Assembly (NCBI RefSeq): GCF_022811525.1
Contig: NZ_CP063982.1
Span: 682,001-746,000 of the forward strand
Length of the DNA stretch: 64,000 nucleotides
Source: Orrella daihaiensis
Lineage (GTDB): Bacteria; Pseudomonadota; Gammaproteobacteria; Burkholderiales; Burkholderiaceae_B
Reading direction: 5' to 3'
The position numbers and the translations under genes are program-made. This document shows, one piece after another, positions 8,793 through 16,090 of this stretch. Numbering within the stretch: the stretch's first letter is position 1; each line of letters opens with the position of its first letter. The notes under the pieces were generated by a model. The model saw only the letters and a program-made list of their open reading frames with translations. It did no database searches and was not told where the DNA came from.

Positions 8793-9070
8793 GAGCGCGC
8801 GTCTTTTCTGGCCGAGAGGTACACGACGCCTTGTGGTCCGTAGCGTTCCCAGTGCGGTTGCTCAGGCGCCAGGTGAAATACATCACCAGGCTCAAATCGT
8901 TTGGCTTGACTGCCAAGCCCAATCTCAATGAATCCTTCCAGAATTAAAGCCTTGGCTTCGAAAGGATGGCTGTGCACGTCGATACTGCCGTTAGCCTCAC
9001 GTTCAACCAACACGGGTTCGTTAAACCCTTCAGATGCAACCATCTTATGAAATGAATCGGCATTCATCAT
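8789..9070 (-). CDS. small cupin-domain protein
   Basis: This 93-residue single-domain cupin starts at 9070, preceded by a strong AAGGAG on the minus strand. The first cupin motif is seen as HSHPFEAKALILEGFIEIG, with metal-binding His-x-His and a Glu (residues about 34-43). The second is GDVFHLAPEQPHWERYG, with a His near residue 73. The fold binds a metal and a small ligand, and such short cupins serve as sensors or as isomerases/dioxygenases. It is the first gene of a two-gene operon with the TSUP transporter. Its specific activity cannot be told from sequence. Confidence 0.82.
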   Translation of the reverse strand: MMNADSFHKMVASEGFNEPVLVEREANGSIDVHSHPFEAKALILEGFIEIGLGSQAKRFEPGDVFHLAPEQPHWERYGPQGVVYLSARKDARS

Positions 9071-9179
9071 GGTTCTCCTTCGGTAGCATTTCAGATGCTA
9101 ATCGGCAGACCTTCAACGTAAAGTGTAATGCGCAAATGTGACCCCATCGCTGTTTTTTGGCTGTCGCTAGCGCTAAGCC

Positions 9180-9202
9180 GGTATCTCACCTCCTGAGACA
9201 CC
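9180..9202. promoter_or_regulatory. inverted repeat in the divergent cupin / secreted-protein promoter region
   Basis: GGTATCTCA and TGAGACACC form 9-bp arms with one mismatch around a 5-base centre (CCTCC). It lies 41 bp before the start of the secreted repeat protein and 110 bp from the cupin start. There is no T-run, so it is more likely an operator or an mRNA 5' hairpin than a terminator. Confidence 0.4.
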
Positions 9203-9242
9203 AATTCAACCATGATGTGGTTTGCACTTCAGGAGAACTGCC

Positions 9243-9677
9243 ATGTCCCATAAGACCACGCGTAAATTCGTGCTGTTTTCATCTTTTTCGCTCGCGATGG
9301 CGATAGTCGTATGCAATGCACCGATTCAGGCGCAGACGTTTGTTTTTAACAATGGTTCAAACACGACAATTTCTTCCCCTTCGGGTGTAACTACGATTAA
9401 CCGCATCGGCAACGGTTACACCGTCATCAGCCCCAAGGGCGTCACCACAGTCAATCAGTTTGGCAACGGTAACTACAACATTGTGGGCCCCGACGGTGTG
9501 ACGTCTGTTTTTTCAAATGGGTCTGGCAGCTACACCGTGATCGGTGATGCTCACGTCGTACCGATCGTGCCAAACGGTGCAGCGGCCGGCGGCGGGTTTA
9601 CGGCCATCGATGGTCAAGGGTTCACGAGTGAGATTGTGCCCATGGGCGACGGCGGGCTGTTGCTGATTGGCGACTAA
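9243..9677 (+). CDS. secreted protein with beta-type GVTTxN/GNG repeats
   Basis: This is a 144-residue exported protein. The ATG at 9243 follows TTCAGGAGAACTGCC, a good ribosome site, and was preferred to a TTG at 9222. A signal peptide of about 31 residues ends in APIQAQ. The mature part contains three imperfect repeats of 18-19 residues. Each has the pattern S/GP-x-GVT-x-(I/V)-N/F followed by GNG/GSG and Y-x-(V/I): SPSGVTTINRIGNGYTVI, SPKGVTTVNQFGNGNYNIV and GPDGVTSVFSNGSGSYTVI. Regular Thr/Val/Asn/Gly alternation suggests stacked beta hairpins, loosely like curlin or other beta-solenoid repeats. The C-terminal 45 residues are Gly-rich. No family is recognised. It could be a surface or matrix component. 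Confidence 0.72.
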   Translation: MSHKTTRKFVLFSSFSLAMAIVVCNAPIQAQTFVFNNGSNTTISSPSGVTTINRIGNGYTVISPKGVTTVNQFGNGNYNIVGPDGVTSVFSNGSGSYTVIGDAHVVPIVPNGAAAGGGFTAIDGQGFTSEIVPMGDGGLLLIGD

Positions 9678-9749
9678 TCCATTTCACTATATCCTAAGCA
9701 CGTATTAGCCAAAGATATGCAATGCATTATTTGACGACAGGTAAGTCCG

Positions 9750-10733
9750 ATGGATCGCACCGAGCGTTTCTATAAAATCCAGACCCTTTTGCGGCAACGG
9801 CGTTCAGTCACCATGCGGCAGCTATGCGAAGCGCTAGAAGTTTCTCGCGCAACCGTTTGCCGAGATCTTGACTATCTGAGGGATCGTCTAGGGGTTCCGG
9901 TTAATTGGGATAGTGCTAGTCGGTCCTATCGATTGGAGGGGTTTGAGGGTCAGGTTGATGGCCACGAACTGCCGGGCGTTTGGTTCAGTGAAAGGGAAAT
10001 CCATGCGTTGTTAACCATCATCGAGCTGATGTCGCAACTTGAGCCAGAGGGATTGTTGTCGCCACGAATTGCGCCGTTTCGTGAGCGGTTAGAGCAACTT
10101 CTGGAGCAAGGTACAGGCAGTGCTGTAGAAGCCTTAAATCGTATTCGGATTATCCCGATGGGTCAAAGGCAGGTCTCAAGTGATCATTTCCAGTTAATTG
10201 CCCATGGGCTGCTCAAGCGACGCCGCTTGCACATTGCCTACTATGGCAGGCAGTCTGATGTAATTGTGTCCAGAGACATCTCACCACAGCGTTTGGTGTA
10301 TTACCGTGATAACTGGTACCTCGATGCCTACTGTCACTTGCGCGAGGGTTTGCGCAGCTTTTCGATCGACGCTATTCGATTGGCAAACTTGCTTCAAGAA
10401 CAATGTGTTGATTTGAATGAAGCTGAGGTCAGTAACTTCTTTGAAAGCAGCTACGGCATCTTCAATGGACCTAGCCGTCAGGTTGCTAGGCTGAAGTTCA
10501 GCCCGTTTCGTGCGCGTTGGGTGGCGCGAGAACGCTGGCATCCTGAGCAAGTTAGCACTGTGATGCCGGACGGAAGCTACGTCTTAGATGTGCCCTATGG
10601 TCAGGACTGGGAATTGATCCAGGATATTCTGAAGCAAGGTGCCGATGTGGAGGTGCTAGCACCGGACGGCCTGCGTGGCAAGGTGGCTGACGCCATCAGG
10701 TCGATGGCATCGCTGTATGACGGTGTTTCCTGA
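9750..10733 (+). CDS. WYL-domain transcriptional regulator (YafY type)
   Basis: This 327-residue DNA-binding protein has an N-terminal winged HTH of the HTH_11/DeoR kind at residues 1-60 (TMRQLCEALEVSRATVCRDL is the recognition part). A WYL domain follows at about residues 150-215, with NWYLDAYCHLREGLRSFSIDAI as its hallmark. A WCX-like C-terminal part covers about 245-325. WYL proteins sense ligands, often nucleic acid or nucleotide related, and regulate stress or defence genes. It stands between the secreted repeat protein and the iron-storage cluster, with 72 bp before it. Its target cannot be told from sequence. Confidence 0.88.
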   Translation: MDRTERFYKIQTLLRQRRSVTMRQLCEALEVSRATVCRDLDYLRDRLGVPVNWDSASRSYRLEGFEGQVDGHELPGVWFSEREIHALLTIIELMSQLEPEGLLSPRIAPFRERLEQLLEQGTGSAVEALNRIRIIPMGQRQVSSDHFQLIAHGLLKRRRLHIAYYGRQSDVIVSRDISPQRLVYYRDNWYLDAYCHLREGLRSFSIDAIRLANLLQEQCVDLNEAEVSNFFESSYGIFNGPSRQVARLKFSPFRARWVARERWHPEQVSTVMPDGSYVLDVPYGQDWELIQDILKQGADVEVLAPDGLRGKVADAIRSMASLYDGVS

Positions 10734-10798
10734 CCCAAAGCATAAAACTGCGCACTATTTTGTTGAAATGCTTGCGATTTTCAGTAAACTTGAATATA

Positions 10799-10823
10799 AA
10801 TAGGAATCGATATCAATTGCATT
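10799..10823. promoter_or_regulatory. candidate Fur box before the bacterioferritin cluster
   Basis: The AT-rich stretch AATAGGAATCGATATCAATT, continuing into GCATT, resembles the betaproteobacterial Fur operator built on GATAAT-type half sites (GAATCG, ATATCA, ATTGCA). It ends 11 bp before the 54-residue ORF. Match quality was judged by eye only. Confidence 0.45.
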
Positions 10824-10834
10824 AAGGTGCGAGT

Positions 10835-10999
10835 ATGGTTTTTGCTGCAATTCGAGCTGATAAAGACCTCAAGTCTGAGAAACATAATACCAACCTGCCA
10901 GTTTTACCCTTGAGCAGATCGGCTCTCGTGCTAGCCGCGGTGGGGGTGCTCCTCGTCATGGCTCTGGCGTTTACAGCATTTGTCACGGTGGCCGCCTGA
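10835..10999 (+). CDS. 54-residue single-span membrane peptide
   Basis: This short ORF starts ATG at 10835 after AAGGTGCGAGT. The first 28 residues are polar and charged (RADKDLKSEKHN). The last 26 form one TM helix, RSALVLAAVGVLLVMALAFT onward, ending AFVTVAA. The layout is a cytoplasmic N-tail with a C-terminal anchor, or a small TonB-like N-terminus without the rest. It follows a candidate Fur box and precedes the two bacterioferritins by 65 bp, so an iron-responsive role is plausible. No homologue is recognised. Coding nature is supported by the clean polar-then-hydrophobic pattern and the ribosome site. Confidence 0.55.
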   Translation: MVFAAIRADKDLKSEKHNTNLPVLPLSRSALVLAAVGVLLVMALAFTAFVTVAA

Positions 11000-11064
11000 T
11001 CTGAACGCTGCAACAACCCACTAACGACCCCTCAACCCGCCCCGAAATATCCAAAGGACATTGA

Positions 11065-11532
11065 ATGAAAGGCAACAGCAAGATCATCAAGACACTGAAT
11101 GAACTGCTAGCTGGGGAGTTGACTGCAATCGACCAGTACCTGATTCATGGCGAGATGTACGCCGACATGGGCCTGACCAAACTGGCAGAAAAAACCCTGC
11201 ATGAATCTGAGCATGAGAAAGAGCACGCACGTGCCATGATCCAGCGCATATTGTTTTTAGAGGGAAAGCCCGATTTGTCCAAGCGTGAGGATTTGAATAT
11301 CGGTAAAGACGTGCCCGCGATGCTGAAGTCAGATTTGGATGTCGAGTATCGGGTTGCCAAGAATCTGAAAGCGGCGATCGCCGAATGCGAGAAGGCGGGA
11401 GATTTTGTGACGCGCGAGGCCTTGGTGACTCAGCTTGATGACACCGAAATGGATCACGCCTACTTCCTGGAAAAGCAACTTCGCCAGATTGAGCTCATGG
11501 GCCTGCAAAACTATCTCCAAAGCCAGCTGTGA
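11065..11532 (+). CDS. bfr: bacterioferritin, ferroxidase-type subunit
   Basis: This 155-residue ferritin-like four-helix protein oxidises and stores iron in a 24-mer shell. All dinuclear-centre ligands are present: E18, E51, H54, E94 and the C-terminal E-x-x-H pair (E128, H131 by this count). The heme-binding Met52 of bacterioferritin is replaced by Lys (H-E-K-E-H). It is therefore a catalytic subunit that should not bind heme on its own. The start has AAAGGACATTGA before ATG. A second, complementary bacterioferritin follows 13 bp later, and bfd comes after that. Two-subunit bacterioferritins of this kind are known from Neisseria, Pseudomonas and Magnetospirillum. Confidence 0.95.
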   Translation: MKGNSKIIKTLNELLAGELTAIDQYLIHGEMYADMGLTKLAEKTLHESEHEKEHARAMIQRILFLEGKPDLSKREDLNIGKDVPAMLKSDLDVEYRVAKNLKAAIAECEKAGDFVTREALVTQLDDTEMDHAYFLEKQLRQIELMGLQNYLQSQL

Positions 11533-11545
11533 TTGGGTAGCCGAG

Positions 11546-12025
11546 ATGAAAGCCGACCGCAAGATCATTACCGCACTGAACACTGTCTTAAAAAGCCAGT
11601 TGACCGGCATCAACCAGTACTTCCTGCACGCCCGCATGTTTGCCAACTGGGGATTTGAGGGTTTGAACAAGTCCCACTACAAGACCTCGATCAGGCTCAT
11701 GAAGGAATCAGATAAGCTGATTGAGCGCATCCTGTTTCTTGAGGGGCTGCCGAATCTTCAGAGCCTAGGCAAGCTGCAGATTGGCGAGAATGTGCACGAA
11801 GCATTGAAGGGCGATCTGAATTATGAGCTTACTTCACAGCACAAAGCGATTGAAGCGGCAATACAGATCACGGGTGAATTGCAGTATTTTGCCAGTGAGC
11901 AAATGCTGCGTGATTTGATGCAGTCCTGTGAAGACAATATTGACCAACTTGAGACACGCTTGTCATTGATTGACACCATGGGGCTGGCAAACTACCTCCA
12001 GACCCAGATCGAGGGTGATGACTGA
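11546..12025 (+). CDS. bfr: bacterioferritin, heme-binding subunit with lost ferroxidase site
   Basis: This second bacterioferritin has 159 residues and starts at 11546 (MKADRKIITAL), the start that matches the family N-terminus. It keeps Met52, the axial heme ligand. The ferroxidase site is degraded: position 18 is Gln, 51 is Leu, 54 is Glu, and the last pair (E127/H130 in E. coli numbering) is Cys and Asn. Only E94 remains. It should therefore supply heme, and so electron transfer to the core, while the preceding subunit oxidises iron. The two genes are 13 bp apart and must be co-expressed to build a mixed shell. The division of labour is inferred from the ligands and from known two-subunit systems. 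Confidence 0.93.
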   Translation: MKADRKIITALNTVLKSQLTGINQYFLHARMFANWGFEGLNKSHYKTSIRLMKESDKLIERILFLEGLPNLQSLGKLQIGENVHEALKGDLNYELTSQHKAIEAAIQITGELQYFASEQMLRDLMQSCEDNIDQLETRLSLIDTMGLANYLQTQIEGDD

Positions 12026-12036
12026 AAGGTAAGGCC

Positions 12037-12270
12037 ATGTACGTATGCAACTGCGCCGGTATAACTGAACGCGACATTCATGATGCGGTGGATCGTGGTG
12101 CGAGGTCGGTCAAAGATCTGCGTCGCGAGTTGAACGTCGCCGCCGATTGCTGTCAGTGCGCTTGCGACGTCAAGCGTTGTCTGCGCGAGCGTAAAGCGCT
12201 GATTGAACAGGTTGATCTAAGCAACTTGAGTCACCTCGGCAAATTCAGCGACTTGGGCTTGCCCGCATAA
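12037..12270 (+). CDS. bfd: bacterioferritin-associated ferredoxin
   Basis: This is a 77-residue [2Fe-2S] protein that donates electrons to heme in bacterioferritin so that stored iron can be released. The family cysteines are present: C4 and C6 in YVCNC, and C38/C41 in DCCQCAC, with two extra Cys (39 and 43) beside them. It begins 11 bp after the heme-type bacterioferritin gene, with AAGGTAAGGCC before ATG. Position and motif agree. The C-terminal 25 residues (DLSNLSHLGKFSDLGLPA) are longer than in E. coli Bfd. Confidence 0.93.
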   Translation: MYVCNCAGITERDIHDAVDRGARSVKDLRRELNVAADCCQCACDVKRCLRERKALIEQVDLSNLSHLGKFSDLGLPA

Positions 12271-12300
12271 TGGCGGTTTAGCCATCATCTATTGGGTTGT

Positions 12301-12783
12301 TTATTCCTTGGGTGTTTGACCTGCCGCGCGGGCGTTGGCTTCAAACCCACCCTTGGCCTTCCACTCTTCGAAGCCGCCTTGCAAGATGCGTACATTCTCG
12401 TGGCCGGCAACGCGCAGCGCAAATCCTGCTTGGGCTGATAGACTGCCGGTATTGCAGTAGATCAGTACCATTTTGTCGGTGGGGATGTTGTCTCGTTCAT
12501 TTAGGACTTGACGCCACTCGATGTTGACCGCACCGGGGATATGTTCCTTGGCAAATTGATTCGCATCGCGAGCATCGATCACCATGATGTTCTCATACTC
12601 CGCTTTTGGGATTTGCTCAGCAAAAATAACCCCACCACCATACTCAATGAAGTCCATGTAGCCAGCCATCTCATCAACGGCTGCCGGATTCTGGGCATAG
12701 GCCGTGAAACTTGCTGCAAACAACAGCGCAGTTGCCAGCGGGATGGTTCGAAAAGATTTACCCAAAGCTAGTTTGAACTGCAT
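12301..12783 (-). CDS. periplasmic rhodanese-domain protein
   Basis: This 160-residue protein has a signal peptide ending TAYA (about residue 30), so it acts in the periplasm. A single rhodanese domain covers about residues 55-155. It shows IMVIDARDANQFAKEHIPGA (CH2A region) and the active-site loop YCNTGSLSA with catalytic Cys110. The domain ends ILQGGFEEWKAKG. Rhodaneses move sulfane sulfur to acceptors. It converges on bfd with 30 bp between the stops; a weak ATGGC/GCCAT hairpin (12270-12285) lies there without a T-run. The substrate is unknown. Confidence 0.88.
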   Translation of the reverse strand: MQFKLALGKSFRTIPLATALLFAASFTAYAQNPAAVDEMAGYMDFIEYGGGVIFAEQIPKAEYENIMVIDARDANQFAKEHIPGAVNIEWRQVLNERDNIPTDKMVLIYCNTGSLSAQAGFALRVAGHENVRILQGGFEEWKAKGGFEANARAAGQTPKE

Positions 12784-13141
12784 TATTCATGTCTCCGGTT
12801 CTTGAGGCTTTTTCTACGATTCAGTCCGATTGTAAAGCTTCGCCGAATTCAAGGACGCCAAGGTCGAGGCTGCTCATCGTCGATCACGGAGAGTCATTCT
12901 GTTTAGCTTGCCGCTTCGTCTAACCTTGCAATCAAATGGACAGTCATGCGCTAAAAAATTAAGTATTCTAGGCACTCCCTTCAAATTTGTTCAATTGAAG
13001 GCGGTCTTCATTTGGCAGGCAGTGGCAGCGAGTGACCTGAATCTAAGCCTTTGGAGTCAGGTGCAGCCGTGAAGCCGATGTAACAATTGACTATTTGTGG
13101 TGAAAGCAAAAGTTTCTGACGCCGACAGATACAATTTATTT
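12784..13141. other. intergenic region, no gene seen
   Basis: This 358-bp gap lies between the divergent rhodanese and outer-membrane-protein genes and must hold both promoters. No convincing ORF, RNA fold or repeat was seen. A GTG-initiated extension of the downstream frame back to 13097 exists but has no ribosome site. Confidence 0.5.
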
Positions 13142-13822
13142 ATGATGTTTGCGCCTACCCGTTTAAAACCCACTATGTTGCTTCGTGCCCCGTTGTGCGG
13201 GCTAGCTTTGCTCGCAGGTAATGTGTTTGCGTCCGAGGCTGGGCTAGGCGCTTCTTCGGACAAGGGATTCACGGGTTTGTCCTTGTACACCGCAACTGGT
13301 TATCAGCACACCACTATTAAAGGCGAGAACTTGCGTGTGCAAGGCACCAACATAACCTTACCTTCTCGCACGGAGAAGACGAATGGTTCGTTCTGGCTAG
13401 TGGGACTTGATTACACCCATGTGTTTGCCAACCGAATGTCACTAGGCGCGCAGTTCGATTACTACCCAAAGAGTGGTCAATACGCGCTGTCCATTAGCCC
13501 GGGTTACCAGTTTAATGAGACGGTGTTGGGCTACTTACGTTTTGGATGGGCCAATGTGCCCACTACGGTTGAACAAGGCGTTGGACAGCCAAGCTATAAA
13601 ACCTGGCTTAACGCCTACTTTGCGGGTATCGGTGCCAAAGTCAACATCACCCGTGGTTTGTTTGCTTATGCCGAGTTACGCTACTCTGAAGTTGACAGGC
13701 TTAACTTCACGAGCACGGCTGATGTCACGGTTGCGCCTGGTGTGGTGAGATCAGTGCCAATTGAGGGTTCGGCTGACACCAGTGCTATTAATGCTTTTAT
13801 TGGTCTGGGCTACCGGTTTTAA
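13142..13822 (+). CDS. outer-membrane beta-barrel protein
   Basis: This protein of about 226 residues has an N-terminal signal (MLLRAPLCGLALLAG, cleavage near VFAS). Alternating aromatic/hydrophobic strands follow, and it ends in GLGYRF, the terminal Phe typical of BAM-inserted barrels. Repeated strand-turn units (YTATGYQHTT, YTHVFANRMSLGAQFDYYP, LGYLRFGWANV, AYAELRYSEV) fit an eight-stranded OmpA/OmpW-like small barrel. The start is uncertain: Met at 13142 or 13175. There is no peptidoglycan-binding domain. Its role is unknown. Confidence 0.78.
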   Translation: MMFAPTRLKPTMLLRAPLCGLALLAGNVFASEAGLGASSDKGFTGLSLYTATGYQHTTIKGENLRVQGTNITLPSRTEKTNGSFWLVGLDYTHVFANRMSLGAQFDYYPKSGQYALSISPGYQFNETVLGYLRFGWANVPTTVEQGVGQPSYKTWLNAYFAGIGAKVNITRGLFAYAELRYSEVDRLNFTSTADVTVAPGVVRSVPIEGSADTSAINAFIGLGYRF

Positions 13823-13871
13823 AGTCTGCTCTCTGATGCCAACTATCTGCGGTCAACTCTAGGATATTGCG

Positions 13872-14672
13872 ATGCCAGCGTCATATGTATTCAAACCGGG
13901 CAATGCGCCACTGATAATCTCTATTCCCCACATGGGTGTCGAAGTCCCGCCAGATCTCTTTGCCAAGATGACTCCGGTGGGTCGTCAATTAGCGGACACG
14001 GATTGGCACCTCGATATGTTGTATGACTTCGCAAATGGGATGGGTGCGAGTTTTCTGATGGCACGATACTCCCGTTTCGTGGTTGATCTGAATCGCCCAC
14101 CGAACGACGAAACGCTCTATCCAGGTCAAACCAAGACCGGGCTATTCCCCCAACTAACGTTTCGCGGTGAGCCTATTTATCTCGACTCAACTGAACCGGA
14201 TGAACATGAACGTAACGACCGGTTAGTCAGATATTGGCACCCTTACCATGACAAACTGGCTGATGAAATTAACCGGCTGAGATCTGAGCATGGGCAGGTT
14301 CTGGTGTGGGAGGCACATTCGATTGCCAGTGTGCTGCCACGTTTATTTGAGGGCAAACTGCCAGACCTGAACATAGGCACCCATGCTGGAAAGAGCGCCC
14401 ATGCGACTGTGCTAGAAGCCATTGAAACAAGCTTGACATCATGTGACTACACATTTGCGCTTAACGGTCGCTTCAAGGGTGGCTATAACACCCGTTACTT
14501 TGGCGATCCTGAGAACGGGGTGCACACAGTCCAACTTGAAATGTGTCAGTCGACCTATATGAATGAAGACGCGCCATTTGACTACCGATCCGATCTAGCC
14601 GACCGAGTCAAACCAGTCGTTCAAGGCATGGTTCAGTCCGCGCTAGATGCAGTCCTTAAGCTTGTCCGTTAA
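13872..14672 (+). CDS. N-formylglutamate amidohydrolase (HutG-type)
   Basis: This 266-residue cytosolic hydrolase belongs to the N-formylglutamate amidohydrolase family, which frees formate from N-formylglutamate in histidine breakdown. Family marks are ISIPHMGVEVPPDL near residue 17, a long RFVVDLNRPPNDETLYPGQ segment near residue 67, WEAHSI near residue 145 and VHTVQLEMCQ near residue 218. The His and Glu residues there are likely metal ligands. No other hut genes are in the window, so the physiological substrate is not proven. Its stop overlaps the convergent stop of the next gene by 4 bp. Confidence 0.88.
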   Translation: MPASYVFKPGNAPLIISIPHMGVEVPPDLFAKMTPVGRQLADTDWHLDMLYDFANGMGASFLMARYSRFVVDLNRPPNDETLYPGQTKTGLFPQLTFRGEPIYLDSTEPDEHERNDRLVRYWHPYHDKLADEINRLRSEHGQVLVWEAHSIASVLPRLFEGKLPDLNIGTHAGKSAHATVLEAIETSLTSCDYTFALNGRFKGGYNTRYFGDPENGVHTVQLEMCQSTYMNEDAPFDYRSDLADRVKPVVQGMVQSALDAVLKLVR

Positions 14673-15943
14673 TTTGTCAAAGAGGTGACGGGTCTGACCC
14701 CACTTAAGAGCCAGGCCAATAGATCCTGCACTGGTCGGATCTCCGAGCCAAATGGCAATTTTCCCTTGCCCCGAAAGAACAGACCCCTCTGCACATCACC
14801 ATCTAGGGCGTGGCCAAGTTGTTGGTCTATGCAGAACTGACCCATGTCTGATTTGCCATCACGCAAGCCGCAGTGAGCCAAGCAATCAAACGCCATATTG
14901 CAGCGTTCTTTAGCGTGAGCACGTTGTTTTAGGATGGGTTCAATACGGACATATTTTTCTAGCCACGGCGTTTTAACCGCGCGCGCGGGCAGCCCCGCGA
15001 CGCTGATAAACTCAACAATGTCCTCTGGCTTGGCTCGAGCTAACACCTGCTTGAAATTGTCGTTGGCATCGCATTCTTGCGTGACTGCAAAGGCGGTGCC
15101 CAACTGCACGGCACTAGCCCCCAGTGACTGTAGGCGTTTGATGTCGGTGAGGCTGCTGATGCCACCGGCTGCAATCAACGGGATCTGACCTTCTATGCCT
15201 AGCTCGCGGAATGCTTCGACGATTTGTGGAATCGCGATGTCGAATTCAAATCGCTCGGAGTCCAGATCGCTGATCTTGGCAGCACCTAAGTGACCACCAG
15301 CCAAGCGGGGATGTTCGAGCACGATGGCACTCGGCAGACGGTTCTTCTTCATCCATTTCTTGATGACGAGTTGTACGCCGCGGGCATCTGACAGGATCGG
15401 AATCAGTGCGGCTTTGGGGAAGTCTTGCGCCAGATCGGGAAGGTCTAGCGGCAGACCAGCGCCCACCACCACCGCATCGGCGCCACTTTGCAGTGCCTGG
15501 GTGACATAGATGTCATAGGCGCTCAGTGCTTTCATCACGTTCACAGCAATTAAGCCATTGCCTTGCGAGATGGAACGGGCCTTTTTGATTTCCCGATCGA
15601 GTGCTACCAGATTAGCTTGGTCAATCAGTTCACGCGCATTGGACTCTTTTTCCAGATGACGGGTTTGCTCCCAGAGGTCAGCGTGCAATCGACGCAAATC
15701 AACGGAAGAGATGGTGCCCATGGCACCAAATCTGGCTGTGGTGCCAGCCAAGCGACTTGCCGAGACACCGACACCCATGCCGCCTTGTACGATGGGCAAG
15801 AGGGTTTTGTTGTTTAGGGTGAGCAGTTCTAAACCGCTACGTTGCGCGAGTGACTGCAGGCTATCGACGAGGTTGAAGTTGAGCTTCAGAAGATTGGTGA
15901 GATTTGTTGCGTGACCAGACAAGCTGGCAGAAATCGATGACAT
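14669..15943 (-). CDS. nitronate monooxygenase (2-nitropropane dioxygenase family)
   Basis: This 424-residue FMN TIM-barrel enzyme oxidises alkyl nitronates. The family N-terminus is LPIVQGGMGVGVSASRLAG (residues about 49-67). The central HPRLAGGHLGA segment has a His where the catalytic His is expected, and AAGGISSLTDIKRLQSLGASAVQLGTAF is the FMN-phosphate site. The C-terminal 90 residues contain four or five Cys and extend beyond the core enzyme, as in the longer class. Convergent with the N-formylglutamate gene. The nearby nnrS and nar genes make a link to nitrogen-oxide detoxification reasonable but unproven. Confidence 0.87.
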   Translation of the reverse strand: MSSISASLSGHATNLTNLLKLNFNLVDSLQSLAQRSGLELLTLNNKTLLPIVQGGMGVGVSASRLAGTTARFGAMGTISSVDLRRLHADLWEQTRHLEKESNARELIDQANLVALDREIKKARSISQGNGLIAVNVMKALSAYDIYVTQALQSGADAVVVGAGLPLDLPDLAQDFPKAALIPILSDARGVQLVIKKWMKKNRLPSAIVLEHPRLAGGHLGAAKISDLDSERFEFDIAIPQIVEAFRELGIEGQIPLIAAGGISSLTDIKRLQSLGASAVQLGTAFAVTQECDANDNFKQVLARAKPEDIVEFISVAGLPARAVKTPWLEKYVRIEPILKQRAHAKERCNMAFDCLAHCGLRDGKSDMGQFCIDQQLGHALDGDVQRGLFFRGKGKLPFGSEIRPVQDLLAWLLSGVRPVTSLTN

Positions 15944-16090
15944 GGTGTGTACGCTACCTTGATTGCGATGAACTGATTAAACCCTTGTTTACGATGCTTG
16001 CGGGGGTTTGCGATTGAGGTATATCAAGTGTGCTTCAAACAAACTTTCAACAAACCTGAGCCTCATATCCAACATCGATTCACGCCTAGC

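Noticed and set aside
12270..12285. ATGGC/GCCAT hairpin between bfd and the rhodanese gene as terminator
   Set aside because: The stem is only 5 bp and no T-run follows on either strand.
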